Of a DNA stretch of 64,000 nt, positions 10,920 to 20,080 are shown in pieces. Positions within the stretch are counted from its first letter, which is position 1. Every line of letters starts with the position of its first letter. The stretch covers positions 3,866,501-3,930,500 of the forward strand of contig OX463827.1 of assembly GCA_949825045.1 (NCBI GenBank), given 5' to 3'. The notes under the pieces were generated by a model. The model did no database searches. It was not told the origin of the DNA and saw only the letters and a program-made list of their open reading frames with translations. The position numbers and the translations under genes are program-made. The stretch comes from Argyresthia goedartella. Its lineage: Eukaryota; Arthropoda; Insecta; Lepidoptera; Argyresthiidae.

Positions 10920-11900
10920 ATGGCGTCAGGGCAGGTGACGCAATTGTTATCTGAAATAGAGAAAAGATTAGACAGTTTGGAAAGGGGTTCCAGCACGAGC
11001 AATGCTAGTAGGACTTCGGACAGACAGACTGACAGACAGGAACTAGAGACGTTTGAACAATCGGTAGAAAAACGTCAATCATGCATTGTGAAAATGACAC
11101 AGAAGTTGCCGACATTCGATGGGCGAAGTTCGGAAAATCCGATGATTTTCTTAAGAGATTTAAAGGCTTATATTAACGTCTCGGGAGATAGTTCTAGGGC
11201 TTTGATATGGGCAACGGATAGTTTGGTAGGAATTGCAAAAGTTCGAATGAGCATATACAGAGACTCATGGCGAACCTATTCGGATTTTGAAAAAGATTTC
11301 AGAGAGGTATTCTGGGGTGATAATGAACAGGAATTAATTAAGCAAAGATTCCTAACTGCGAAGTTTGATTCTAAGAAAGGTCAAAGTATGGAAGAATTCT
11401 TTGCCTCTCAATTGAATAGCATATATGAGCTTACGATACCGTTTACTGATACGGAGAAAATCAACACGATTTTCAGACAGTTGCCGCGTGATATTCAGGT
11501 AGCGTTTTTTGCTTGAAAGGAGACTATGACCATACGGGATGCGGTCGAATTCCTTCGGCATTTAGAACGGAATGTCGATGGGGAATTAAGTGCGATACAT
11601 GATTCGGAACCTATGAATACGAATAACGTGAGGCGGGATAGCTATATGCGTGGGCAATATCGAGCTATGCGGGTAAATACGTTACGTTATAACGCGATAA
11701 GTCGTAGTAATAATTATAACGCGGTAACGAAGGCGCGAAACGAATTTGGGACGCGTGGTCGCGGTTATTTTCGCCGTAGAGGCAGGCAGCCGCAGCCTAG
11801 CTTCAAGGCAATAGGGTTTCAGAGGGGTTCAGGAGATACAGAGGCAGGGCAAAGTTCAAGTGACAGGAATAATGCGATAAGTCAGAATTCAAAAAACTAG
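10920..11900 (+). CDS. gag: Gag polyprotein with one in-frame UGA
   Basis: Gag forms the particle and packages the RNA. The ATG at 10920 opens a frame of 198 codons to UGA at 11514-11516. The same frame continues (next ATG 11526) to UAG at 11898-11900, giving about 326 codons if the UGA were read as sense. The middle part (FREVFWGDNEQELIKQRF, then a QSMEEFFASQL helix) fits the retrotransposon Gag domain. An N-terminal heptad-like helix (residues 1-20) may be coiled coil. The C-terminal part is basic and RG-rich (GTRGRGYFRRRGRQ) and has no CCHC zinc knuckle. The frame ends in a -1 slippery heptamer, so pol is expected as a Gag-Pol fusion. The UGA is either an inactivating mutation or a readthrough site. 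The first is simpler. Confidence 0.85.
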
Positions 11901-11924
11901 TGGACTCGCGCGGGTCGTTCGCGC
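11891..11924 (+). promoter_or_regulatory. -1 ribosomal frameshift signal, gag-pol
   Basis: In the gag frame the codons are TCA AAA AAC TAG: the heptamer A_AAA_AAC at 11891-11897 directly before UAG 11898-11900. Pol is open in the -1 frame from this point and has no ATG start. Ten bases downstream a 5-bp GC stem (GCGCG 11908-11912 with CGCGC 11920-11924, 7-nt loop) could act as the stimulator. Heptamer, stop and frame relation are seen; function is inferred from the well-known retroviral type. Confidence 0.85.
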
Positions 11925-14900
11925 TCAGATATTTATTACGGTTCGGGTGGACAGCCGATCAAATTGGAAAAAAGCATAGATTGTATGATTTGTGTAATTT
12001 GGATTCGAACGTGGGTGTGAATGAATTTATTCAATTATTAGCGCATAAAGCGCACGGATATGCCGTGTGTTTAGATGAAAAATCTAGATCGAATTATAGA
12101 GATCGAAATGACAGACGTTTACATACGATATTCAGAGACGACGATTCGACTGAGTGTGGGCGCGAGTTATGTAGTACTTTGACATTACCTGAGATAGATG
12201 TGCGTATTGGGAATATTGTTGTAAGGAGTTTGATTGATTCGGGGAGCGAAATCAGCGTAATAAGTCGGAGAGTGTACGAAGAAGTGTGCAGTCAATTGGG
12301 AAAACCGACGGAAATACCGATTCCAAGTTTGAGAATCACAGGTGCGTTTGGAGTCAGTAAGGAAAAGGTTGATAAATTAGTAACGTTACCATTAACAATA
12401 GGTGAATGCGTTATCGATACTCCAATGCTAGTATTAACAAGGGTGCCTAAAGATTTAATTTTGGGGTTTGATTTTATACAACAGACGCGAGCGAGTTTAA
12501 TGTGTGAGGGTAATAAGAGGCTAATTATACGAAGCGCCGGGCGGATGTGTGAAATACCATTAGGTACTGGCCCTAATCAGGATTTTTGCTGTTGTACAAT
12601 GGAAGTACAGAACCAAGATACCAGTAGAAATATGATAGAGGAATATGTGAATAATTCATCAATACCTGTAGAACACAAAACAAGGTTATTGCCGGTGTTA
12701 AATAAACATGCAGAGTTGTTTAGCGATAGGATAGGTCGGACAAATAAATATATACATGAGATAAAAATGAGAGATGAAACGCCTTTCGTAAAACGAAGCT
12801 ATCCCATACCGTTCGCATATCGCGATAAAGTAACAAAACGTTTGGAAGAAATGGAATTTATAGGTATTATTAGCAGGCAATCTACGGATTTCAGCAGTCC
12901 ATTGACTTGTACATTAAAGAAATCAGGAGAGGTCCGTATTCTTCTAGATGCACGACAATTAAACACAGGAATGGTCGGGGAGGTAGAAACCACACCTTTA
13001 ATGAGTGAGATATTGCAATCCGGGCGCCGGATAAATTTCATAGGAGTTATTGATATCAAAGATGCGTATTTTTCTATACCATTATCAGACGAATCTAAAC
13101 GATACACGGGTTTTGTATATCAAGGCAGAAGTTATGTTTACAACGTTTTACCTCAGGGGTTGAAAACCAGTGTGGGTTCATTTTCGAGGGCGATGGACTT
13201 AATTCTAGGGCCAGAGGTTAGGTCATATTGTTTAAATTTTGTTGACGATTTGGCAATTTTAACTGAGGGTGACTTCGAACAGCATTTGTCTCAAGTGGAC
13301 ACGGTTCTGAGTAAATTGCAAGACGCGGGCTTCACATGCAAACTAAAAAAATGCGAGTTCGCACAAAAAAAGGTCAAGTTATTGGGGCATATTTTGTCTA
13401 CACAAGGTTTGCAGATGGACCCGGACAAAATTGAAACACTTAAATTATATCCGTCACCCAGAACTGTCAGGCAATTGAGGGCGTTTTTGGGGTTCATAAA
13501 TTACTTTCGGAGGTTTATAAAAAATTTTGGAACATTAACACAGCCCTTGTACAATTTATTGCGGTCTGGAGTCAAGTTCGTCTGGAGTGCGCAGATGCAA
13601 AGTGCTTTTGACGAGATAAAAAACCAATTCTCAGAAAGTATAATTTTGAGTCAGCCATTGGCGGGAAAAACATATTATGTTCAATGTGACGCCAGCGCTA
13701 TAGGAATTGGGGGCTATGTTTATCAATTAGATGAATCGGGCCAGGAACTAATTATAGGGTTCTGTTCGCAGGCATTCAAGGGTGCCCAGACTAGATGGTC
13801 GGTCAGTGAACAGGAAATGTATGCAGTTATATACACTTTAAAGCGATTTGAGATATACTTGCGGGGAGAAAAAGTTATTATTAGAACTGATCATAAAAGT
13901 TTGACGTTCATTAAGTCGTGGACTTTATTGGGTGCACGCGTAACGAGGTGGATTATGTTTTTAGAGCAATTCGATTACGACATAGAATTTGTGCGAGGGA
14001 CTGATAATCAAATTGCCGACACGCTAAGCAGGCAGATAGCGGGACCTGGAGGCATGATTGACAGTACAAATGTTCAGCCGGGGATATTCTGGTTTCAGGC
14101 ATCGAATACCGCAAGTGTTATTTCGAGTTTACGGGACATTGCGAGATTACAAAGCGAAGATGAGCGGTTAAATCGAATTAGCGGTTGTATCAGACGTAAT
14201 GTGGTAGATACGGGGACAAGAGGTTTTGAAAATTATAAGCTAGTAGGTGATACGTTATATTTTCACGTGCCGAAGCGGAACGTACCGTTGCTAGTAATTC
14301 CGAAATCACTACAGGAGGAACTTATTTTACACATACATGAAGAAATAGGTCACTACGGCAGATATAAAATATTAGCACTGATGAAGGACAGATATTATTT
14401 TCTTCATATGAGTAGGGTGATTAGCGCGGTGATAAGAAGTTGTGACATATGTCAAAAGGTCAAACCAAGTACTAACAATACCGTTGGTCCTTGTACACCG
14501 GTGTTGGCGGAAAGGTTGGGTGAGAAAGTTTTCTCGGACCTTTATGGGCCATTGCCCGTAGGTAAATTCGGATATCAATATATATATGTGATTCAAGACG
14601 TGTACAGTAAAGTAATAAAATTATATCCAATGCGAAAAGCGACAGGTAGGAGCGTGCTCGCTTGTACAAAGAGATTTCATAGGGAAATACCTATCGAAAC
14701 TATAATTACGGACTCAGGACCACAGTTCATATCGAAAGTTTGGGAATTTGGACTCAAACAGCTGGGGATTCGGGTCACTCATACGTCGGTGTATTGTCCA
14801 AATTCTAATAGCGTAGAAAGAGTGAATCGCGAGCTAGGTCGGCTGATTAGAACTTATTGCGGCGGAAGTAATCGTAGTTGGGTAGACGTGTTACCGGACA

Positions 14901-15361
14901 TTCAGAATTGCTATAATAATATCGAACACACAAGCACAGGCTTTGCGCCTAATGAGTTAGCGTTTGGTAGGCGGGAACCGTTAACTATTGACAAGGAATT
15001 AGGCGATGAATGGTTATTAGGTCATAGTGTGCGAGATTCGGAACAGGTGCGGAATGTAGCGATAGAAAACTCTAAAAGTTCTAGTGAACGACGTAAGCGA
15101 CAGGCGGACAAACGGCGTAAGTTAGAGGTCTATCGTATAGGTGATTATGTGAAACTTAAGACTTTTGTGCGTTCAAATAAAGAACATAAAATCATGCGGA
15201 AATTTTCGTTGTTGTATAAAGGGCCTTATGTTATTTCGGCAGTGGTATATCCTAACTGTTATACGTTAGTAGATCCGGGTTCAAATGAGATATTGGGTAA
15301 CTTCAATACTATAAATATAGCCAGGTATTATGTGAGGACGAATAAGGGCGTAGATAAATAA
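11897..15361 (+). CDS. pol: Pol polyprotein (protease, RT, RNase H, integrase)
   Basis: A single open frame of about 1153 codons, entered by -1 frameshift; an upstream ATG is not needed. Residues counted from base 11900. Protease: IDSGSE with Asp113-Ser-Gly. RT: IDIKDAYFSIPL, VLPQGLKTS and the active box FVDD at 447-450. RNase H: QCDASAIGIGG (Asp597) and TDHKSL. Integrase: an HHCC finger (HIHEEIGHYGR.. CDICQ), Asp880 in SDLYG, Asp938 in TDSGPQF, Glu973 in SVERVN, then a GPY-type C-terminal module (YKGPYVIS). The domain order is Ty3/gypsy (Metaviridae-like). The D-E interval is one residue shorter than usual and the motif reads YCPNSNSVER rather than YHPQSNGQVER. There is no stop or frameshift. 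It makes and inserts the element's cDNA. Confidence 0.93.
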   Translation, partial: LVDSRGSFALRYLLRFGWTADQIGKKHRLYDLCNLDSNVGVNEFIQLLAHKAHGYAVCLDEKSRSNYRDRNDRRLHTIFRDDDSTECGRELCSTLTLPEIDVRIGNIVVRSLIDSGSEISVISRRVYEEVCSQLGKPTEIPIPSLRITGAFGVSKEKVDKLVTLPLTIGECVIDTPMLVLTRVPKDLILGFDFIQQTRASLMCEGNKRLIIRSAGRMCEIPLGTGPNQDFCCCTMEVQNQDTSRNMIEEYVNNSSIPVEHKTRLLPVLNKHAELFSDRIGRTNKYIHEIKMRDETPFVKRSYPIPFAYRDKVTKRLEEMEFIGIISRQSTDFSSPLTCTLKKSGEVRILLDARQLNTGMVGEVETTPLMSEILQSGRRINFIGVIDIKDAYFSIPLSDESKRYTGFVYQGRSYVYNVLPQGLKTSVGSFSRAMDLILGPEVRSYCLNFVDDLAILTEGDFEQHLSQVDTVLSKLQDAGFTCKLKKCEFAQKKVKLLGHILSTQGLQMDPDKIETLKLYPSPRTVRQLRAFLGFINYFRRFIKNFGTLTQPLYNLLRSGVKFVWSAQMQSAFDEIKNQFSESIILSQPLAGKTYYVQCDASAIGIGGYVYQLDESGQELIIGFCSQAFKGAQTRWSVSEQEMYAVIYTLKRFEIYLRGEKVIIRTDHKSLTFIKSWTLLGARVTRWIMFLEQFDYDIEFVRGTDNQIADTLSRQIAGPGGMIDSTNVQPGIFWFQASNTASVISSLRDIARLQSEDERLNRISGCIRRNVVDTGTRGFENYKLVGDTLYFHVPKRNVPLLVIPKSLQEELILHIHEEIGHYGRYKILALMKDRYYFLHMSRVISAVIRSCDICQKVKPSTNNTVGPCTPVLAERLGEKVFSDLYGPLPVGKFGYQYIYVIQDVYSKVIKLYPMRKATGRSVLACTKRFHREIPIETIITDSGPQFISKVWEFGLKQLGIRVTHTSVYCPNSNSVERVNRELGRLIRTYCGGSNRSWVDVLPDIQNCYNNIEHTSTGFAPNELAFGRREPLTIDKELGDEWLLGHSVRDSEQVRNVAIENSKSSSERRKRQADKRRKLEVYRIGDYVKLKTFVRSNKEHKIMRKFSLLYKGPYVISAVVYPNCYTLVDPGSNEILGNFNTINIARYYVRTNKGVDK

Positions 15362-15739
15362 GATAGTGTATAAAGGTTATATAATTAAGCTGTAAGCTGT
15401 AAATTTGAGTAACTACTTTGTAGGTTTAAGGATCTTGCATGGTTTGGAAACAAAAACAAAAAAAAAGAAAAAAAAAACAATTTGTATATATATAGTAATA
15501 CGAATTAGGATAAATTGCGGGTAAGCGAGGTTGTATAGTAAGATAGATAAATAAGATAAGACAGGGAGAACTCAATCGAGTTGTGTAAATATTATATACA
15601 TAATTGACAGATTCATCGGTCGGTGTACATGATTTGAGATGTCCGAACATATAGAGTAGATATGTACAAAGTATGGGTAGCATAGTGGTAATGAGATCCT
15701 TGCGCCATGTTAACTGAGATAAACAGTGTCTCAAGGTCT

Positions 15740-15749
15740 GGGAGGGGGC
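15740..15749 (+). other. Polypurine tract
   Basis: GGGAGGGGG at 15740-15748 followed by C and the 3' LTR start TGTAATGG at 15750. Expected plus-strand DNA primer site. Confidence 0.75.
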
Positions 15750-16398
15750 TGTAATGGTACACGAGAGTCGGTACATTAGATACTTCATTCTACGTGATAG
15801 AGGGCTAGCCCAACGCCGCGCTGTTTTGAATACGAGAATCGGTTCAGATAACGTTTGAGGGTTTTGCATAGCTTACTGGCAAAGTTCGCAAAAAAAAGAT
15901 GCGTGGGTTGATTCGTGGAAGTTTTCAGGCCAAGTTTTTTTTGTCGCATTCCTGCGAGATGTGTAGAGATGAGAGCCGATTTGGCTGCGCGTTGAATAAA
16001 ATTATGAATAACTAAATAATGAAAGGTTATTATGGAACGATACGGAGAAAGCTATTATGTAGATTGCAAATATACAATTGCGATTGAGGTATGAGATGGA
16101 GGGTCTGACACCTCTATTCTGAATATCATACTAGTGGTCTTTTGCTACGCGCACCTAGCGGTCGGGTAATGCTTAATTAATCGCAACAAGCTTTTATTGG
16201 TCAGCGATCAACAGATTCTGTGTATCGGCAGTACCAAATGATTTGAGTGATAACCTACGGTTGATCATAGTGAATATGCGTACACACAATTTGTAGAACG
16301 GCGGATCTGCATGGCATGGTTGAAATTGGACCCTGTGTAGTTAGTGATAAGAAGCTTCGCTTGGGCAGAGCGTATTTGCAAAGGACGCATGTGAGGCG

Positions 16399-16436
16399 TA
16401 TAAATACCAGAGTCTGAGAGGGGAGAGGATTCAGTC
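16399..16436 (+). promoter_or_regulatory. TATA/Inr of the 3' LTR
   Basis: Copy of the 8833-8870 promoter: TATAAATA at 16399-16406, TCAGTC at 16431-16436. Transcripts from here would run into the antisense hAT transposase gene. Confidence 0.6.
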
Positions 16437-17451
16437 TCTGCGTCTAGCCGCTGTGACAGTCGTCTTCACGAGTTCTAAACAGTTTTTGTCTGCCGTGTTA
16501 CGCGTCAGAACTATACGAATTTGTGATTGCGAAGTTTCAGTGGGTTTTCGTGAGTGTCTGAAGCGCCGAGATATACCTCGGTTCCTAACCTTTATATAAA
16601 CCTACCCCAAATTCCAAAACTATCCTTGGGTCGTTAGGAAAGAACTTTTAAGTCAATGTATCTGAGTCTGAGTCTGGGCTTGGAGCGACCCTAAATTCCT
16701 TTTTCCTTCACCATAGGGTTCCTGGATTGGCTCTTAGGATATTCGCGGGCTAATCCTCTCCTCATTCCTTAGAATAGCGAGTTTTGTAATTCCCACACAC
16801 ACAGTCGTTAAACATTCAAGCACATTCAAATCAAACTCAACCATTTTCGAGTGGTGTCGATAATGGACGTGGTATAACACTAGGTTTTTAGACTAGGCTA
16901 GACAGGAGTTTAGTTGCGGCTAAACCTAGGTTGTCAGGGCATAGGGAGACTGTTTGATCGATGAGGTTCCGCGGATGGAAATAACAAATTCAGAACAAAG
17001 TTAAACCGGTGTCAACACAGTTAACATGTACTGTTGATATTTTGACATTTGAGTGTTGTCGGGGACGCGCGAAGAGATCAATTTACAGTCTAAAGTTCAT
17101 TGTTTAGGTCCGGGTAGGTGTTTTGCATTGCCTTGGGTCAGATTGGATTCAAGTTGCATTTTTAAATTAAATGTAAATTTCGCTGGATATCTAATGTGTA
17201 AGTTGAGTCGGTATATATGATTTGGCTCAGCCCAGGACGTGCTGCGGTAGTGTTTTCGGAACCGGTATTCTTTTTGAGAACCGGGAATTTCGGTACTTTT
17301 GTATTACGGAACCGGGATTTCCCGGTTTTTTCGGTATTTTCGGTTCTTGCTAGTTTTTGTCATAGAAAACAAACAAGGGTTATGCTTCAAAAGTAAACTA
17401 AAATTCTGTATTCAAGTAACTTAAATTCGAAATTTTTTCTCCTATTTTCTG

Positions 17452-18006
17452 TTCTCATACCTAGTAGTAGGTAATTATATATAAATCAGACTATAATTAA
17501 TTATAGTGTTATGTTATTGTTAGGTACTAAAGTAAGTATTTACTGTCAATTAAAGGGTAAAAATAAGGCAGTCATCTTAGATTCCTTAACATTTAGAATT
17601 ATCTTAAACATTTTTAAAGAAAACAAAATTAAACTATTTTCTATTCTCATACCTAGTAGTAAGTAATTATATATAAATCAGACTATTGTCAATCACAGTG
17701 TTATTCTTAGGATCTTAAGTATTTACTGTCAATAAAATGGTCAAAATTAGGTAGTCATTTTAAATTCCTTAAACATTTAGAATTATCTTAAAAATTTTTC
17801 AAAAGCAACAAAATTAAACTATTTTCTATTCTCATACCTAGTAGTAAGTTATTATATATAAATCAGACTATAATCAATCACAGTGTTTTTGTAAGGTTCT
17901 TAAGTAAGTGTTAACTGTCAATAAAATGGTAAAAATTAGCCAGTCACCTGAGATTCCTTAAATATTTATAAATATCATAAACATTTTTCAAAGAAAACAA
18001 AATTAA
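17452..18006. repeat. Three ~185-bp tandem repeats in the hAT element
   Basis: TTCTCATACCTAGTAGTA starts three successive diverged units at about 17452, 17637 and 17821. Each continues with a TATATATAAATCAGACTAT-like block, CACAGTGTT, a TACTGTCAA stretch and a TCCTTAA..ATTTA block. They lie downstream of the transposase stop. Confidence 0.88.
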
Positions 18007-18094
18007 ATTTTTTTACCAAAAAATATTTAAAAATTATATCTCTTTCCGAGTACCTACCTATTCATAAAATATGGCGTAACCAAAGTTTAGCTTT

Positions 18095-19869
18095 TTAAGA
18101 GCTTTTAGCTCTCTCTTCTCTATAATAGGACCTTAAAAACAACAGTGCATCTAGACTTTTGTCACTCAAACGAGATCTTATTTTGTTGCATAACAAACCT
18201 GCCGAAGAGAAAACTCTTTCTGGCTCTTTCTCGTATGCCTGAGACAAGTAACGCCCACGATCTCCTCCATTCTCAAAGAGAGCCATTTCAATCCTAGGAA
18301 ATAACTTTCTGGATTTTGCAAGTAATTCAGAGTCGCAGCTGCAACATTGAGACGCCGTTCTGTGTATCGTTTTTTTAACATCATGAACATTTTTTCGGCT
18401 ACATAGTTATTTTCGATATTCGCAACTTTTTTTAATGCGGATTTGATAGCAACATCTGCTGTCAATAATGTAGAATCGCGACGACATAAAGCTTCTAATA
18501 CGGTTTAGATTATGTCAAGAACTTCGTGTAACTTCCCAATTAGTTCCCAATCTGCTTCTGAAAATTTTATTGTGGATTTTAAATCAATTAATGCTTTCAC
18601 AATGCAAGTTCGCAGCTTCAAGAATCGTTCAAGCGTAAAAGCGAGGTTACTCCAACGTGTTACTGAGTCACAGGTTAGTGAATATTCTTTATGAAAATCA
18701 GCGATGACGTACTTTTGCAGAACGTCATCGTTTTTAGTTGGAGATTTGCGGAAAAGTTTAACTACTTTTTTGACTTTTAAAAGTAAATCTCTGTGTTCAA
18801 ATTGTCGTTCTGAAACTGGTGACGTATTTTGAGACAAGAACTCGGCGCCATCGGCTTCGCTGTCTGAGTCCGAATCCGAATTCTCATCTAAAGATTCCAT
18901 GTTCACTTGAAGTCTCTGTCTACTTAGTGCTGCCAAAGGAATATCATCATCGTCGTCTTCTATTGCGAACTGAGTTTCTTCTTCGGCTTCTTCTGTCTCA
19001 TTCGTCATTTTTTTGTAAAAAACATCTGCAATTGCAAGTTGGAGTGCATGGGAAATACAAAGTTGGTGATAGGATGACAAAAATTTGCCGACTTTCTTCA
19101 TCATACTGCATCCGTCTGTTGTCTCAGCGATAATGTCATTTTCCAGTGACACTCCGAACTCATTTAATTTGCTGCATATTTCTTCGACGCATTTTTTAGC
19201 TGGTAAGGAGCCGTAGATTCTGATGAGCCCCAAATTTTTTAAGTTTTTGCCTCCAGAAAAATGACGTGAGTGTAAATTCAAGCTCAGATATCTACGGTTT
19301 CTAACCGATGTCCACTCGTCAAATGACATAGAAAAATTATGGCCCGCTTTAAGTAGTGCTTTAATCCCGTTAGTCAGTTGGATTTTCTTTTGAATGGCCA
19401 CTCTAACAACAATACTTTGGACTGTATCGACAGATTTCGGCAATGTGTGACCTGATTTTTTAAAAAGCCTTTTTAAATCCTCACATTCTACAAATTGGCG
19501 AAAAGGGTATCCTCTTAAAGCAGTCATGCGGGAAATCATCACCTCCATACTAGGATTTGAATCACATTCATAATAATCTGTTAATTTGGTCTTTTTTTTG
19601 GGCACATCTTCTGTACTTGTAGAAGGAATCGCAGTCGTTGTGTTTCCACCGCTACTAGTTGGGTTAGCGAGGTTTTCCATTTCAGCTGATAAGCTGGTAT
19701 GATGAACATTTTTTAAATGCTTTTGGAGTCCACTTGTACTGCCACCAGCACATTTTAATATTTTCTGACATTTCTTACATTTAGCTGATATCTTATCCTG
19801 AGCCCGAAGAAAGTAATGCCATACAGACGAATTATCGCCAGCCTTGGTAGAAAGTTCTTCAAAATTCAT
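18095..19869 (-). pseudogene. hAT transposase, broken
   Basis: The likely start is the ATG at 19867-19869 (MNFEELSTKAG); the frame is also open 26 codons upstream. Order: BED zinc finger (CKKCQKILKC .. HLKNVHH), the RNase-H-like core with SFDEWTS near 19310-19330, TTDGCS near 19100-19120 and a CISHALQ block near 19040-19060, an acidic insert (EDDDDD, DSDSDSEAD), and the C-terminal dimerisation region ERVFSSAGLL with SLDALLFL. An in-frame TAA at 18505-18507 interrupts the core; the frame then continues to about 18290, where a frameshift moves the dimerisation part (18095-18286) out of frame. All typical parts are present, so the damage is recent. Confidence 0.9.
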
Positions 19870-19977
19870 CGCCCATAATAAAACAAAATGCATAAATGCG
19901 AAACAGTTCCATTTACATTTAAGATACATAATATGTAATTTAAACACTTTAAGACTATAGCTCTAACCATTTGGATG

Positions 19978-20080
19978 TAAAACCTGTCTGACAGACGGAC
20001 AGACAGACAGACGGACACTAGAGTGACTACAATAGGGCTCCGTTTGGATCCTTCGGGTACGAAACCCCGAAAAGTACTAC
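19978..20080 (-). mobile_element. MITE-W fragment inside the hAT element
   Basis: The minus strand has GGTTTCGTACCCGAAGGATC and a GTCTGTCTGTCCGTCTGTC run, the MITE-W 5' part. It lies upstream of the transposase start. Confidence 0.6.

Noticed and set aside
12698..13107. Minus-strand frames inside pol (also at 13291 and 14372-14669)
   Set aside because: Antisense shadows of a clearly coding plus-strand frame.
15362..15739. Possible env gene downstream of pol
   Set aside because: Only 388 bp, with no membrane or signal segment; a minus-strand frame across the LTR edge is a shadow.
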